This document shows positions 16,416-25,142 of a stretch of 64,000 bases of DNA, piece after piece. Positions within the stretch are counted from its first letter, which is position 1; the number at the start of each line of letters is the position of its first letter. The translations under genes and the position numbers were made by a program. The notes beneath the pieces were generated by a model. The model was not told the origin of the DNA. It worked only from the letters and a program-made list of their open reading frames with translations, and searched no databases. Source of the DNA: Pseudomonas alcaligenes (GTDB taxonomy: Bacteria > Pseudomonadota > Gammaproteobacteria > Pseudomonadales > Pseudomonadaceae); the NCBI RefSeq assembly GCF_041729615.1, contig NZ_CP154874.1, positions 129,001-193,000 of the forward strand, written 5' to 3'.

Positions 16416-16439
16416 GGGCTTGCCGCCAGCGGCAAGCCC
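16416..16439 (+). terminator. GC-rich hairpin after flgE
   Basis: A 10-bp perfect stem GGGCTTGCCG / CGGCAAGCCC with loop CCAG, starting 14 bases after the flgE stop. No T tract follows, so it may act as a mRNA 3'-end stabiliser or as part of a tandem terminator with the next hairpin. Confidence 0.6.
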
Positions 16440-16458
16440 TCGCCGTAATCCCTTCGGC

Positions 16459-16486
16459 AAAGGCTCCTCATGGAGCCTTTTATTTA
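16459..16486 (+). terminator. Rho-independent terminator between flgE and flgF
   Basis: AAAGGCTCC / GGAGCCTTT, a 9-bp stem with a TCAT loop, followed by TTATTTAT. It separates flgBCDE from the flgF unit. Confidence 0.85.
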
Positions 16487-16531
16487 TAGAAAAACTATAA
16501 AAATCAAATAGATGTAATTCTATTTTTGTCC

Positions 16532-16547
16532 TGGCACGCAGTTTGCT
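16532..16547 (+). promoter_or_regulatory. Sigma-54 promoter of flgFGHIJKL
   Basis: TGGCAC-GCAGT-TTGCT, a full consensus match, preceded by an A/T-rich stretch (16485-16528). It lies 55 bases upstream of flgF. Confidence 0.92.
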
Positions 16548-16601
16548 GAAGAGCTTGTAACTGAATTACGAGCGGCAATCGGCCGAATTGCGGAGCAACC
16601 C

Positions 16602-17345
16602 ATGGACAAGATGCTGTACATCTCCATGACCGGCGCCAGCCAAAACACTCTGGCCCAGCGTGCCCACGCCAACAACCTGGCGAACATCTCGACCACCGGC
16701 TTTCGCCGCGACTACGAGCAAGCGCGTTCCATGCCGGTGTTCGGCGACAGCTACCCGGCGCGGGTCTACGCCATGACCGAGCGTCCCGCCACCGACTTCA
16801 CGCCCGGCTCCCTGCAGGAGACGGGGCGCGACCTGGACGTGGCCATCGAGGGCCAGGGCTGGATCGCCGTGCAGGCGGCCGATGGCAGCGAGGCCTACGT
16901 GCGCACCGCCAGCCTGCAGATCGACGCCCTCGGCCAGCTGCGCACCGGCAACGGTTTGCCGGTGCTCGGCAATGGCGGGCCGATCGCCGTGCCGCCGGAG
17001 CAGAAGGTCGAGATCGGCCAGGACGGCACCATCAGCATTCGCGCCCTTGGCGAGGCCCCCAACGTGATGGCCGAGGTGGACCGCATCAAGCTGGTCAATC
17101 CCGACCTCAGGAGCATGGAGAAGGGCACCGATGGCCTGATCCGCGTCAAGGATGCGACCGGACCGCAGGAGCCCGATGCCACCGTACGCCTGACTTCCGG
17201 CTTCCTTGAGTCGAGCAACGTCAACGCCGTCGAGGAGATGACCGCGATCCTCTCGTTGTCCCGCCAGTTCGAGCTGCACGTGAAGATGATGCGTACCGCC
17301 GAAGACGGCGCCTCCGCCATGGCACGGGTCATGCAAATCAGCTAA
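16602..17345 (+). CDS. flgF: FlgF, rod protein
   Basis: 247 residues. N-terminal MDKMLYISMTGASQNTLAQRAHANNLANISTTGFRRDYEQ is the FlgF version of the rod motif. The C-terminal motif reads TSGFLESSNVNAVEEMTAILSLSRQFELHVKMMRTAEDGASAMARVMQIS. It forms part of the proximal rod with FlgB and FlgC. First gene of the flgFGHIJKL operon. Confidence 0.96.
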   Translation: MDKMLYISMTGASQNTLAQRAHANNLANISTTGFRRDYEQARSMPVFGDSYPARVYAMTERPATDFTPGSLQETGRDLDVAIEGQGWIAVQAADGSEAYVRTASLQIDALGQLRTGNGLPVLGNGGPIAVPPEQKVEIGQDGTISIRALGEAPNVMAEVDRIKLVNPDLRSMEKGTDGLIRVKDATGPQEPDATVRLTSGFLESSNVNAVEEMTAILSLSRQFELHVKMMRTAEDGASAMARVMQIS

Positions 17346-17391
17346 TCACCAACGCGAAGCGCCATGAAACCGGCGCTCGAGGAGAAAGAAC

Positions 17392-18177
17392 ATGCTTCCG
17401 GCTCTGTGGGTCGCCAAGACCGGCCTGTCCGCCCAGGACATGAACCTGACCACCATCTCCAACAACCTGGCCAACGTCTCGACCACCGGCTTCAAGCGTG
17501 ATCGCGCCGAGTTCGAGGACCTGCTGTACCAGATCCGTCGCCAGCCCGGCGGTCAGTCCAGCCAGGACAGCGAGCTGCCCACCGGCCTGCAGCTGGGCAC
17601 CGGCGTGCGCATCGCCGGCACCCAGAAGATCTTCACCGCCGGCAGCCTGCAGACCACCGAGCAGCCGCTGGACATGGCAGTCAACGGTCGTGGTTTCTTC
17701 CAGATACTGATGCCGGACGGCACCGTCGGCTACACCCGCGATGGCAGCTTCCACCTGGACTCCGACGGGCAGATCGTCACCTCCAGCGGTTTCCCGCTGG
17801 AGCCGGCCATCGTCCTGCCGGCCGAGGTGCAGACCTTCACCGTCGGCGAGGACGGCACCGTCTCGGTGACCACCGCCGGCAACCCGGCCGCCCAGGTGAT
17901 CGGCAACATCCAGACCGCCGACTTCGTCAACCCGGCGGGCCTGCAGGCGATCGGCAACAACCTGTTCCTCGAGACCGCTTCCAGCGGCGCGCCGCAGGTC
18001 GGTACCCCGGGCCTTACCGGCCTCGGCACCGTGCTGCAGAACACCCTGGAGAACTCCAACGTCAGCGTGGTGGAGGAGCTGGTCAACATGATCACCACCC
18101 AGCGCGCCTACGAGATGAACTCCAAGGTGATCTCCACCTCGGACCAGATGCTCTCCTTCATCACGCAGAACCTTTAA
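17392..18177 (+). CDS. flgG: FlgG, distal rod protein
   Basis: 261 residues, the invariant FlgG length. It opens MLPALWVAKTGLSAQDMNLTTISNNLANVSTTGFKRDRAEFEDLLYQ and includes the FlgG-specific QLGTGVRIAGTQKIFTAGSLQTTEQPLDMAVNGRGFFQI. The C-terminus has LENSNVSVVEELVNMITTQRAYEMNSKVISTSDQML. It builds the distal rod that crosses the P and L rings. Confidence 0.98.
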   Translation: MLPALWVAKTGLSAQDMNLTTISNNLANVSTTGFKRDRAEFEDLLYQIRRQPGGQSSQDSELPTGLQLGTGVRIAGTQKIFTAGSLQTTEQPLDMAVNGRGFFQILMPDGTVGYTRDGSFHLDSDGQIVTSSGFPLEPAIVLPAEVQTFTVGEDGTVSVTTAGNPAAQVIGNIQTADFVNPAGLQAIGNNLFLETASSGAPQVGTPGLTGLGTVLQNTLENSNVSVVEELVNMITTQRAYEMNSKVISTSDQMLSFITQNL

Positions 18178-18236
18178 TAGCGCAGGCGCCCCAGGCGCCG
18201 GCAACTAGCAACACGAACGCCGTGAGGTAAGTGGTT

Positions 18237-18950
18237 ATGAACCGGCCGATGATTCTTCTCTCCCTGCTGGGCTGCGTGCTCCTGAGTGGCTGCGTTACGC
18301 CCCCGCCGAAGCCGGACGATCCCTACTACGCCCCGGTACTGCCGCGCACCCCGCTGCCGGCAGCACAGACCAACGGCGCCATCTACCAGGCCGGCTTCGA
18401 GACCAACCTGTACGACGATCGCAAGGCCTACCGGGTCGGCGACATCATCACCATCACCCTCAGCGAGCGTACCCAGGCGAGCAAGGCGGCCGGCTCGGAC
18501 ATGTCCAAGGACAGCAGCGCCAACCTCGGTCTGACCTCGCTGTTCGGCGGCGCCCTGTCGCTGGACAACCCCAGCACCAGCCTCAATCCGCTCAAGGCCG
18601 AGGACCTCAGCCTGGATGTGGGTTACAGCGGTACCCGCTCGACCGAGGGGGAGAGCGCGGCCAACCAGAGCAACAGCCTGTCCGGCTCGATCACCGTGAC
18701 GGTGGCCGAAGTGCTGCCCAACGGCATTCTCGCCGTACGTGGCGAGAAGTGGCTGACGCTGAACACCGGCGATGAACTGGTGCGCATCGCCGGGCTGATC
18801 CGCGCCGATGACATCGCCACCGACAACACCGTGTCCTCGACCCGCGTGGCTAATGCCCGGATCACCTACTCGGGCACCGGTGCCTTCGCCGATGCCAGCC
18901 AACCGGGGTGGTTCGACCGTTTCTTCATGAGCCCGTTGTTCCCGTTCTGA
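18237..18950 (+). CDS. flgH: FlgH, L-ring lipoprotein
   Basis: 237 residues from the ATG at 18237, which sits 9 bases after GAGG; a GTG at 18231 in frame is too close to that box. A lipoprotein signal peptide ends in the lipobox LLSG-C with C19. The mature protein has [32 protein letters not shown] and [40 protein letters not shown], the FlgH core, and ends with a hydrophobic FFMSPLFPF. It forms the outer-membrane L ring. Confidence 0.97.
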   Translation: MNRPMILLSLLGCVLLSGCVTPPPKPDDPYYAPVLPRTPLPAAQTNGAIYQAGFETNLYDDRKAYRVGDIITITLSERTQASKAAGSDMSKDSSANLGLTSLFGGALSLDNPSTSLNPLKAEDLSLDVGYSGTRSTEGESAANQSNSLSGSITVTVAEVLPNGILAVRGEKWLTLNTGDELVRIAGLIRADDIATDNTVSSTRVANARITYSGTGAFADASQPGWFDRFFMSPLFPF

Positions 18951-18964
18951 GCAGGTAGCCGACC

Positions 18965-20065
18965 ATGAAGCGACTGATTTCCGCCCTCTGCCTGCTGCTC
19001 GCCGCGAGCACCGTGCAGGCCGAGCGCCTGAAGGACCTGGCCAGCATCCAGGGCGTGCGAACCAACCAGCTGATCGGCTATGGCCTGGTGGTCGGCCTCA
19101 ACGGCACCGGCGACCAGACCACGCAGACGCCCTTCACCCTGCAGACCTTCAACAACATGCTGGCGCAGTTCGGCATCAAGGTGCCGGCCGGCAGCGGCAA
19201 CGTGCAGCTGAAGAACGTCGCCGCGGTGTCCGTGCATGCCGAGCTGCCGCCGTTCGCCAAGCCGGGGCAGACCCTGGACGTGACCATCTCCTCGATCGGC
19301 AACTCGAAGAGCCTGCGCGGCGGCAGCCTGCTGATGACCCCACTCAAGGGCATCGACGGCAACGTCTACGCCATCGCCCAGGGCAACCTGGTGGTCGGTG
19401 GCTTCGACGCCGGCGGTGCCGACGGCTCGCGCATCACCGTCAACGTGCCGTCGGCTGGCCGCATCCCCGCCGGCGCCACGGTCGAACGCCCGGTGCCGAG
19501 CGGCTTCGACCAGGGCAACAGCCTGACGCTGAACCTCAACCGTCCGGACTTCACTACGGCGAAGAACATCGTCGACCAGATCAACGGCCTGCTCGGCCCG
19601 GGCGTGGCCCAGGCCATCGACGGCGGCTCGATCCGCGTCAGCGCGCCGCTGGATCCGAACCAGCGCGTCGACTACCTGGCGGTGCTGGAGAATATCGAGA
19701 TCGAGGCCGGCCAGGCGGCGGCCAAGGTCATCATCAACTCGCGGACCGGCACCATTGTCATCGGCCAGAACGTCAAGGTGCAGCCGGCCGCGGTGACCCA
19801 CGGCAGCCTCACCGTGACCATCACCGAAGACCCCATCGTCAGCCAGCCCGAGGCCTTCTCCGGCGGGCAGACCGCGGTGGTGCCGAACTCCCGTGTGGAT
19901 GCCGAACAGGAGGCCAAGCCGATGTTCAAGTTCGGCCCCGGCACCACGCTCGACGAGATCGTCCGCGCGGTCAACCAGGTGGGCGCCGCGCCTTCCGACC
20001 TGATGGCCATCCTCGAGGCGCTCAAGCAAGCCGGCGCCTTGCAGGCCGACCTGATCGTGATCTGA
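18965..20065 (+). CDS. flgI: FlgI, P-ring protein
   Basis: 366 residues. A Sec signal peptide ends at about residue 19 (VQA-ERLKD). The body starts [36 protein letters not shown] and carries [30 protein letters not shown], all diagnostic of FlgI, and ends [11 protein letters not shown]. It assembles into the periplasmic P ring with help from FlgA. Confidence 0.98.
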   Translation: MKRLISALCLLLAASTVQAERLKDLASIQGVRTNQLIGYGLVVGLNGTGDQTTQTPFTLQTFNNMLAQFGIKVPAGSGNVQLKNVAAVSVHAELPPFAKPGQTLDVTISSIGNSKSLRGGSLLMTPLKGIDGNVYAIAQGNLVVGGFDAGGADGSRITVNVPSAGRIPAGATVERPVPSGFDQGNSLTLNLNRPDFTTAKNIVDQINGLLGPGVAQAIDGGSIRVSAPLDPNQRVDYLAVLENIEIEAGQAAAKVIINSRTGTIVIGQNVKVQPAAVTHGSLTVTITEDPIVSQPEAFSGGQTAVVPNSRVDAEQEAKPMFKFGPGTTLDEIVRAVNQVGAAPSDLMAILEALKQAGALQADLIVI

Positions 20066-20076
20066 CGGAGGCGACC

Positions 20077-21252
20077 ATGGACTCCAGACTCGCAGCCGGC
20101 CTCGACAGCGGCGCCTACACCGACCTGAACCGGCTCAACCAGTTCAAGGTCGGCGGCGACAGCGCAGGCAACATCAAGAAGGTCGCCCAGGAATTCGAAT
20201 CGCTGTTCCTCAACGAAATGATGAAGGCCATGCGCAAGGCGAACGAGGTGTTCGCCGAAGGCAACTTCATGAACAGCAACGAGAGCAAGACCTACCAGGA
20301 CATGCACGACCAGCAGTTGGCCGTGACCCTGTCGAAGAACAACGGCGGTATCGGGCTGGCCTCGGTGCTGGAGCGCCAGCTCAGCCAGATGAAGAGCGGA
20401 CCGCAGCGGGTCAACCCCTTTGCCCAGGTCGAGGCGCCAAGCGCCAGCGCGCGCGCCGGTGCCTTGGGCCACGCTGGCGCGTTCAAACCGGCGGGCGAGG
20501 GCGGTGTCACCGCCCGTGACGATTCGCAACTGCTCAACCAGCGACGCCTGAGCCTGCCGAGCAAGCTCACCGACCGCCTGCTGGCCGGCATAGTCCCGGC
20601 TAGCGGCGAAGGCCAGCCGCTGGCTGGCAGTGACTGGGTGCCGGCGCAGGCCAGTGCGGTGGTCGACGGCAAGCCGTTGAGCCTGGGCGACAGCGACGCC
20701 ATCAGTGGTCGCCGGGTGGCCCAGCCGCCGCTGGCCAAGGGCAAGTCGGCGTTCGCCTCGGCCGCCGACTTCGTCGCCACCATGCTGCCGCTGGCCGAGG
20801 AGGCCGCGCAGAAGATCGGCGTCGACGCCCGTTACCTGGTGGCCCAGGCCGCCCTGGAAACCGGCTGGGGCAAGTCGATCATCCGCCAGGCCGACGGCTC
20901 CAGCAGCCACAACCTGTTCGGCATCAAGGCCCACGGCGGCTGGCAGGGTGAGTCGGCACGGGTACTGACCACCGAATACAAGGGCGGTGAGGCGGTCAAG
21001 GAGGCGGCTTCCTTCCGCGCCTATGACTCCTACCGGCAGAGTTTCAACGACTACGTGAGCTTCCTGCAGGGCAACGGCCGCTATCAAGAAGCGCTGGCCG
21101 CGACCGATAACCCGGAGAGCTTCGTGCGCGAGCTGCAGGAGGCCGGTTACGCCACCGACCCCCAGTACGCCCGCAAGATCGCGCAGATCGCCCGGCAGAT
21201 GCAGACCTACCAGGCTGTGGCTGCCGCCGACAGTCCGACCACGAGGACCTGA
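20077..21252 (+). CDS. flgJ: FlgJ, rod cap with peptidoglycan hydrolase domain
   Basis: 391 residues. The N-terminal rod-cap domain (about 30-105) has KKVAQEFESLFLNEMMKAMRKAN and TYQDMHDQQLAVTLSKNNGIG-like residues. A linker of about 120 residues follows. The C-terminal glucosaminidase domain (about 225-385) contains AQAALETGWGKSI with the likely catalytic E261 and HNLFGIKA. It caps the growing rod and opens the cell wall for it. Fused cap and hydrolase domains are typical of gammaproteobacteria. Confidence 0.96.
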   Translation: MDSRLAAGLDSGAYTDLNRLNQFKVGGDSAGNIKKVAQEFESLFLNEMMKAMRKANEVFAEGNFMNSNESKTYQDMHDQQLAVTLSKNNGGIGLASVLERQLSQMKSGPQRVNPFAQVEAPSASARAGALGHAGAFKPAGEGGVTARDDSQLLNQRRLSLPSKLTDRLLAGIVPASGEGQPLAGSDWVPAQASAVVDGKPLSLGDSDAISGRRVAQPPLAKGKSAFASAADFVATMLPLAEEAAQKIGVDARYLVAQAALETGWGKSIIRQADGSSSHNLFGIKAHGGWQGESARVLTTEYKGGEAVKEAASFRAYDSYRQSFNDYVSFLQGNGRYQEALAATDNPESFVRELQEAGYATDPQYARKIAQIARQMQTYQAVAAADSPTTRT

Positions 21253-21262
21253 GAGCTGAATC

Positions 21263-23326
21263 ATGGCTGACCTACTGAGCATTGGCCTGTCGGGCCTCGC
21301 CGCGAACAAGACCTCGCTGGCGGTCACCGGCCACAACATCACCAACGTCAACACGCCGGGCTTTTCCCGGCAGGACACGGTGCAGGCCACGCGCATCCCG
21401 CAGTTCAGTGGTGCCGGCTACATAGGTTCGGGCACCACCCTGGTGGATGTGCGGCGCATCTACAACGAATTCCTCACCACCCAGGTGCGTACCAGCACGG
21501 CACTGAACAGCGATGTGTCCGCCTACCTGGGGCAGATCAACCAGCTCGATTCGCTGCTGGCCGGCAGCACCACCGGCATCACCCCCGGCCTGCAGAAGCT
21601 GTTCGCCTCGCTGCAGACCGCTGCCGAGGACCCTGCCAATATTCCGGCGCGGCAGCTGGTACTGTCCGAGGCCGAGGGCCTGGCCAAGCGCTTCAACACC
21701 ATCTACGACCGTCTCTACGAGCAGAATGCCTTCATCAACAAGCAGCTCGAGGCGGTGACCGACCAAGTCAACCAGCTGGCCACCTCGATCGCCGGCTACA
21801 ACAACGCCATCGCCGTGGCCGCAGCCAATGGCAAGCAGCCCAACGATCTGCTCGATGCCCGCGAGGAGGCCGTGCGCAAGCTCTCCGAGTTCATCGGCGT
21901 GACCGTGGTTCCGCAGGACGACAGCAGCTACAACCTGTTCATCGGCTCCGGCCAGCCGTTGGTAGTGGGAGCCACCGCCTCGCGCCTGGAGGTGGTACCC
22001 GGCACCGCCGACCCCCTGCGCGCCGAAGTACAGTTCGTCAGCGGCAACTCGCGCCAGGGCATCACCTCGCTGATTACCGGTGGCGAGATGGGCGGTCTGA
22101 TCCGCTATCGCGAGGACGTGCTGGACGAGTCGCTGAATGCCGTCGGGCGCCTGGCGCTGTCGGTCGCCGACCAGATCAACAGCCAGCTCGGGCAGGGCCT
22201 GGACCTCAAGGGCAACTTCGGCGAGCCGCTGTTCCGTGAGATCAACGATCCGCTGCTGATCGGCCAGCGCAGCCTGGCCCGGGTCGGCAACAGCGACCCC
22301 TCGGCCAATCTCAATGTGCTGATCGAAGACACCACCGCGCTGACCACCAGCGACTATGAGATCGAGTTCACCAGCGCTACCGAGTACACCGTGCGGCGGG
22401 TCTCCGACGGTCAGACGGTCTCCGCGCTCTATGACGACGATGGCGACCCGGACACCCCGCTGGTGGCGGCGCCTTCGCCCTACGACATCACTTCGGGTAC
22501 CCCGCTGATCTTCGATGGCTTCTCGATGAACGTGGCCTCCGGCACCTTCGCCGCCGGCGACCGCTTCCGCGTCATGCCGACCCGTACCGGTGGCAGCGAC
22601 ATCCGTGCCGATCTTAAGAACGCCGAGGAGCTGGCATTCGCCTCGCCGCTGAAGGCCGAGACCAGTCCCGGTAACGTCGGTACCGGAGTCATTACCCAGC
22701 CGAGCCTGATCACCGAGATCGACATCTACGATCCGGTCGCTCAGGCCGCGCTGGAAAGCAGCCTGCGCACTACGCCACCACTGCGCATCGTGTTCACCTC
22801 GGCCACTGACTACGATGTGGTCGATACCACGGGGGCGGTGCTGAGCAGCAACGTCATCGTACCTGGGCAGAACAATACCCAGCAGATCACCGCCGGTACG
22901 CCGCCCAACGACTTCACCTTCGAGTTCACCATCAGCGGCCGCCCGACCACCGGTGACAACTTCACCATCGCCTTCAACACCAACGGCGTCTCGGATAACC
23001 GCAATGCCTTGAAGCTGGCCGATCTGCAGAACAAGGCGACAGTCGGTATCGATCCCAACTTCCCCAACACCACCGGTGCGAGTTTTACTGACTCCTACGG
23101 CGATCTGGTGGAGCGGGTCGGTACCCTGACCAGTCAGGCCCGTGTCGATGGCGAGGCGACCGGGGCGATCCTCAAGCAGGCCACGGACAACCGCGACTCG
23201 GTATCGGCCGTGAACCTCGACGAGGAGGCGGCCAAGCTGATCCAGTTCGAGCAGTATTACCAGGCCTCGGCGCAGATCATTCAAGTCGCGCGTACCCTGT
23301 TCGATACCCTGATCAACACCTTCTAA
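21263..23326 (+). CDS. flgK: FlgK, hook-filament junction protein 1
   Basis: 687 residues. The N-terminal motif LLSIGLSGLAANKTSLAVTGHNITNVNTPGFSRQ and the DLLDAREEAVRKLSEFIGV segment are typical. The C-terminus has DNRDSVSAVNLDEEAAKLIQFEQYYQASAQIIQVARTLFDTLINTF. The central region (about 340-560) is a variable outer domain. FlgK links hook to FlgL and is chaperoned by FlgN. Confidence 0.97.
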   Translation: MADLLSIGLSGLAANKTSLAVTGHNITNVNTPGFSRQDTVQATRIPQFSGAGYIGSGTTLVDVRRIYNEFLTTQVRTSTALNSDVSAYLGQINQLDSLLAGSTTGITPGLQKLFASLQTAAEDPANIPARQLVLSEAEGLAKRFNTIYDRLYEQNAFINKQLEAVTDQVNQLATSIAGYNNAIAVAAANGKQPNDLLDAREEAVRKLSEFIGVTVVPQDDSSYNLFIGSGQPLVVGATASRLEVVPGTADPLRAEVQFVSGNSRQGITSLITGGEMGGLIRYREDVLDESLNAVGRLALSVADQINSQLGQGLDLKGNFGEPLFREINDPLLIGQRSLARVGNSDPSANLNVLIEDTTALTTSDYEIEFTSATEYTVRRVSDGQTVSALYDDDGDPDTPLVAAPSPYDITSGTPLIFDGFSMNVASGTFAAGDRFRVMPTRTGGSDIRADLKNAEELAFASPLKAETSPGNVGTGVITQPSLITEIDIYDPVAQAALESSLRTTPPLRIVFTSATDYDVVDTTGAVLSSNVIVPGQNNTQQITAGTPPNDFTFEFTISGRPTTGDNFTIAFNTNGVSDNRNALKLADLQNKATVGIDPNFPNTTGASFTDSYGDLVERVGTLTSQARVDGEATGAILKQATDNRDSVSAVNLDEEAAKLIQFEQYYQASAQIIQVARTLFDTLINTF

Positions 23327-23340
23327 GCCGGATAGCCACC

Positions 23341-25014
23341 ATGGTCATGCGCATCTCCTCCATCCAGGCCTTCAACAACGGTGTGAACGGCATCGGGCGC
23401 AACTATTCCAACGTGATCCGCACTCAGGAGCAGATCAGCAGCGGCAAGCGCATACTCACCCCGGCGGATGATCCGGTGGCCTCGGTGCGCCTGCTGCAGC
23501 TGGAGCAGCAGCAGGCGGTGCTGGGGCAGTACAAGGACAACCTGACGGCGGCGAAGAACAGCCTGACCCAGGAGGAGACCGCCCTCAACTCGGTCAATAC
23601 AGTGCTGCAACGCATTCGCGAACTGGCGGTGCAGGCAGGTGGTGGCGCGCTGTCGGCCGAGGATCGCAAGTCCATTGCCAAGGAACTGGGTGAGCGCGAG
23701 GCCGAGCTGCTCAACCTGATGAACAGTCGTAATGCCCGAGGCGAGTACCTGTTCTCCGGCTTCCTGGGCAAGACCGAGCCCTTCATCCGCAACCCCGATG
23801 GTACCTATTCCTATTTCGGTGACGAGGGCCAGCGCCGCCTGCAGGTGGCCAGTTCGACCACGGTGGCGATCAACGACAACGGCAAGCGCCTGTTCGAGGA
23901 CGTGACCAACGCCGATCGGGTACTGGAGACCGGGGGCATCGACAATCCGGCGCTGGCGGGGCAGGTGCCACCGCTGCCGGCCACCACCATTCCGGCGGTG
24001 CCGGCCGACGACCAGCGTGTGTTCATGTCCCAGGGGCTGGTCGAGGACCAGGATGCCTTCAATAACAACTTCCGCGCCAGCGAGCCCTACTCACTGGTAT
24101 TCGTCAGCGGCAGCGAGTTCCGCATCTACGATGGTGCTGGAGCCGATGTGACCTCCGAGGTCTCCGGGGGCGGTCAGATCGACCCCCTGGCCAATGGCGG
24201 CAATGTCATCAACTTCCGCGGCATGCGCTTCCAGCTGGATGTGGTTCTGCAGGCCGGCGACAACGAGCAGGATCTCGATCAACTGCTCGCCGACACGGCC
24301 ACCCCGGGAAGCCCGGGCATAGGCACCCACAGCTTCACTTTGCAGGCTGCTCCGACCGAATTCGCCGTCACCCGCTCCTCGACCAACGCCTCCACGGCGG
24401 TGGTCAGCGGCGGCACCATCACCAACCAGGCTACCTTCAATTCGCAGTTTCCTACCTCTGGAGTGGTCTTGCGCTTCACCAATGCCACCGACTTCGACGT
24501 CTATGCCCAGCCGGTAGGGCCGAGCAGCACGCCGATCGCCAGTGGCTCAGCGCCGGCACCGGGCACCTTCAACGTGTTCGGGGTCGATTTCGATATCGAC
24601 GTCGCGGCGGCTGCCGGTGACGAGTTCGGTATCAAGCCGCAATTCCAGGAGCAGCGCAGTATCCTCAACACCATCTCCCAGCTGCGTCAGGCGCTAGAGA
24701 GCGCCCCGACAACATCGGTCGGCAATCTGGCAGTGCGCGATGAGGTTTCCATTGCACTGAAGAATCTCGACAACGGCATTGGCCAGGTATTGGAGGTACA
24801 AACCGAAATCGGTGCCCGTCTCAACCTGGTGGAATCCACCGAGGTCGACAACGAGGATGTCACGCTGGTCAACAAGGCGGTGCAGGCCGATCTGCGCGAG
24901 CTTGACTATGCCGAGGCGTTGTCACGGCTGTCGTTCCAGACCGTCATTCTCGAAGCTGCGCAGCAGAGCTACGTGAAGATCGCCGGGCTCAACCTGTTCA
25001 ATCAGTTGCGTTGA
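23341..25014 (+). CDS. flgL: FlgL, hook-filament junction protein 2
   Basis: 557 residues from the ATG at 23341; a second ATG at 23347 (MRISSIQAFNNG) fits the family's usual start equally well. The N-terminal flagellin-like helix has QEQISSGKRILTPADDPVASVRLLQLEQQQ, and the C-terminal helix ends SRLSFQTVILEAAQQSYVKIAGLNLFNQLR. The central domain (about 150-440) is larger than in the ~320-residue enteric FlgL and is Ser/Thr-rich. Last gene of flgFGHIJKL, directly before the glycosylation island. Confidence 0.95.
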   Translation: MVMRISSIQAFNNGVNGIGRNYSNVIRTQEQISSGKRILTPADDPVASVRLLQLEQQQAVLGQYKDNLTAAKNSLTQEETALNSVNTVLQRIRELAVQAGGGALSAEDRKSIAKELGEREAELLNLMNSRNARGEYLFSGFLGKTEPFIRNPDGTYSYFGDEGQRRLQVASSTTVAINDNGKRLFEDVTNADRVLETGGIDNPALAGQVPPLPATTIPAVPADDQRVFMSQGLVEDQDAFNNNFRASEPYSLVFVSGSEFRIYDGAGADVTSEVSGGGQIDPLANGGNVINFRGMRFQLDVVLQAGDNEQDLDQLLADTATPGSPGIGTHSFTLQAAPTEFAVTRSSTNASTAVVSGGTITNQATFNSQFPTSGVVLRFTNATDFDVYAQPVGPSSTPIASGSAPAPGTFNVFGVDFDIDVAAAAGDEFGIKPQFQEQRSILNTISQLRQALESAPTTSVGNLAVRDEVSIALKNLDNGIGQVLEVQTEIGARLNLVESTEVDNEDVTLVNKAVQADLRELDYAEALSRLSFQTVILEAAQQSYVKIAGLNLFNQLR

Positions 25015-25019
25015 GCCTA

Positions 25020-25041
25020 GGCCCTCGGTTGCCGTAGGGCG
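25020..25041 (+). terminator. Possible weak hairpin after flgL
   Basis: GCCCT-CGG / CCG-T-AGGGC, an imperfect stem 6 bases after the flgL stop, followed by a pyrimidine-rich run (CACTTCTTTTGCC). It may partly separate flgL from the island. Confidence 0.35.
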
Positions 25042-25086
25042 CTATCACTTCTTTTGCCTCTTCGTGCCGATTTTTCTGATTTCATC

Positions 25087-25102
25087 TGGCTTGTTAATTG
25101 CT
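25087..25102 (+). promoter_or_regulatory. Candidate sigma-54 promoter of the glycosylation island
   Basis: TGGCTT-GTTAA-TTGCT with the invariant GG and GC exactly 10 bases apart; only the last two bases of the -24 element differ from TGGCAC. It lies 41 bases before the glycosyltransferase start, the same distance as other sites here, and within A/T-rich DNA. Confidence 0.65.
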
Positions 25103-25142
25103 AACTTGCACGGATAGAGATGAAAAATTGACGGAATCAGGC

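Noticed and set aside
21272-23284. 670-residue minus-strand ORF
   Set aside because: Antisense to flgK, low-complexity Gly/Val/Asp composition, no motif or ribosome site.
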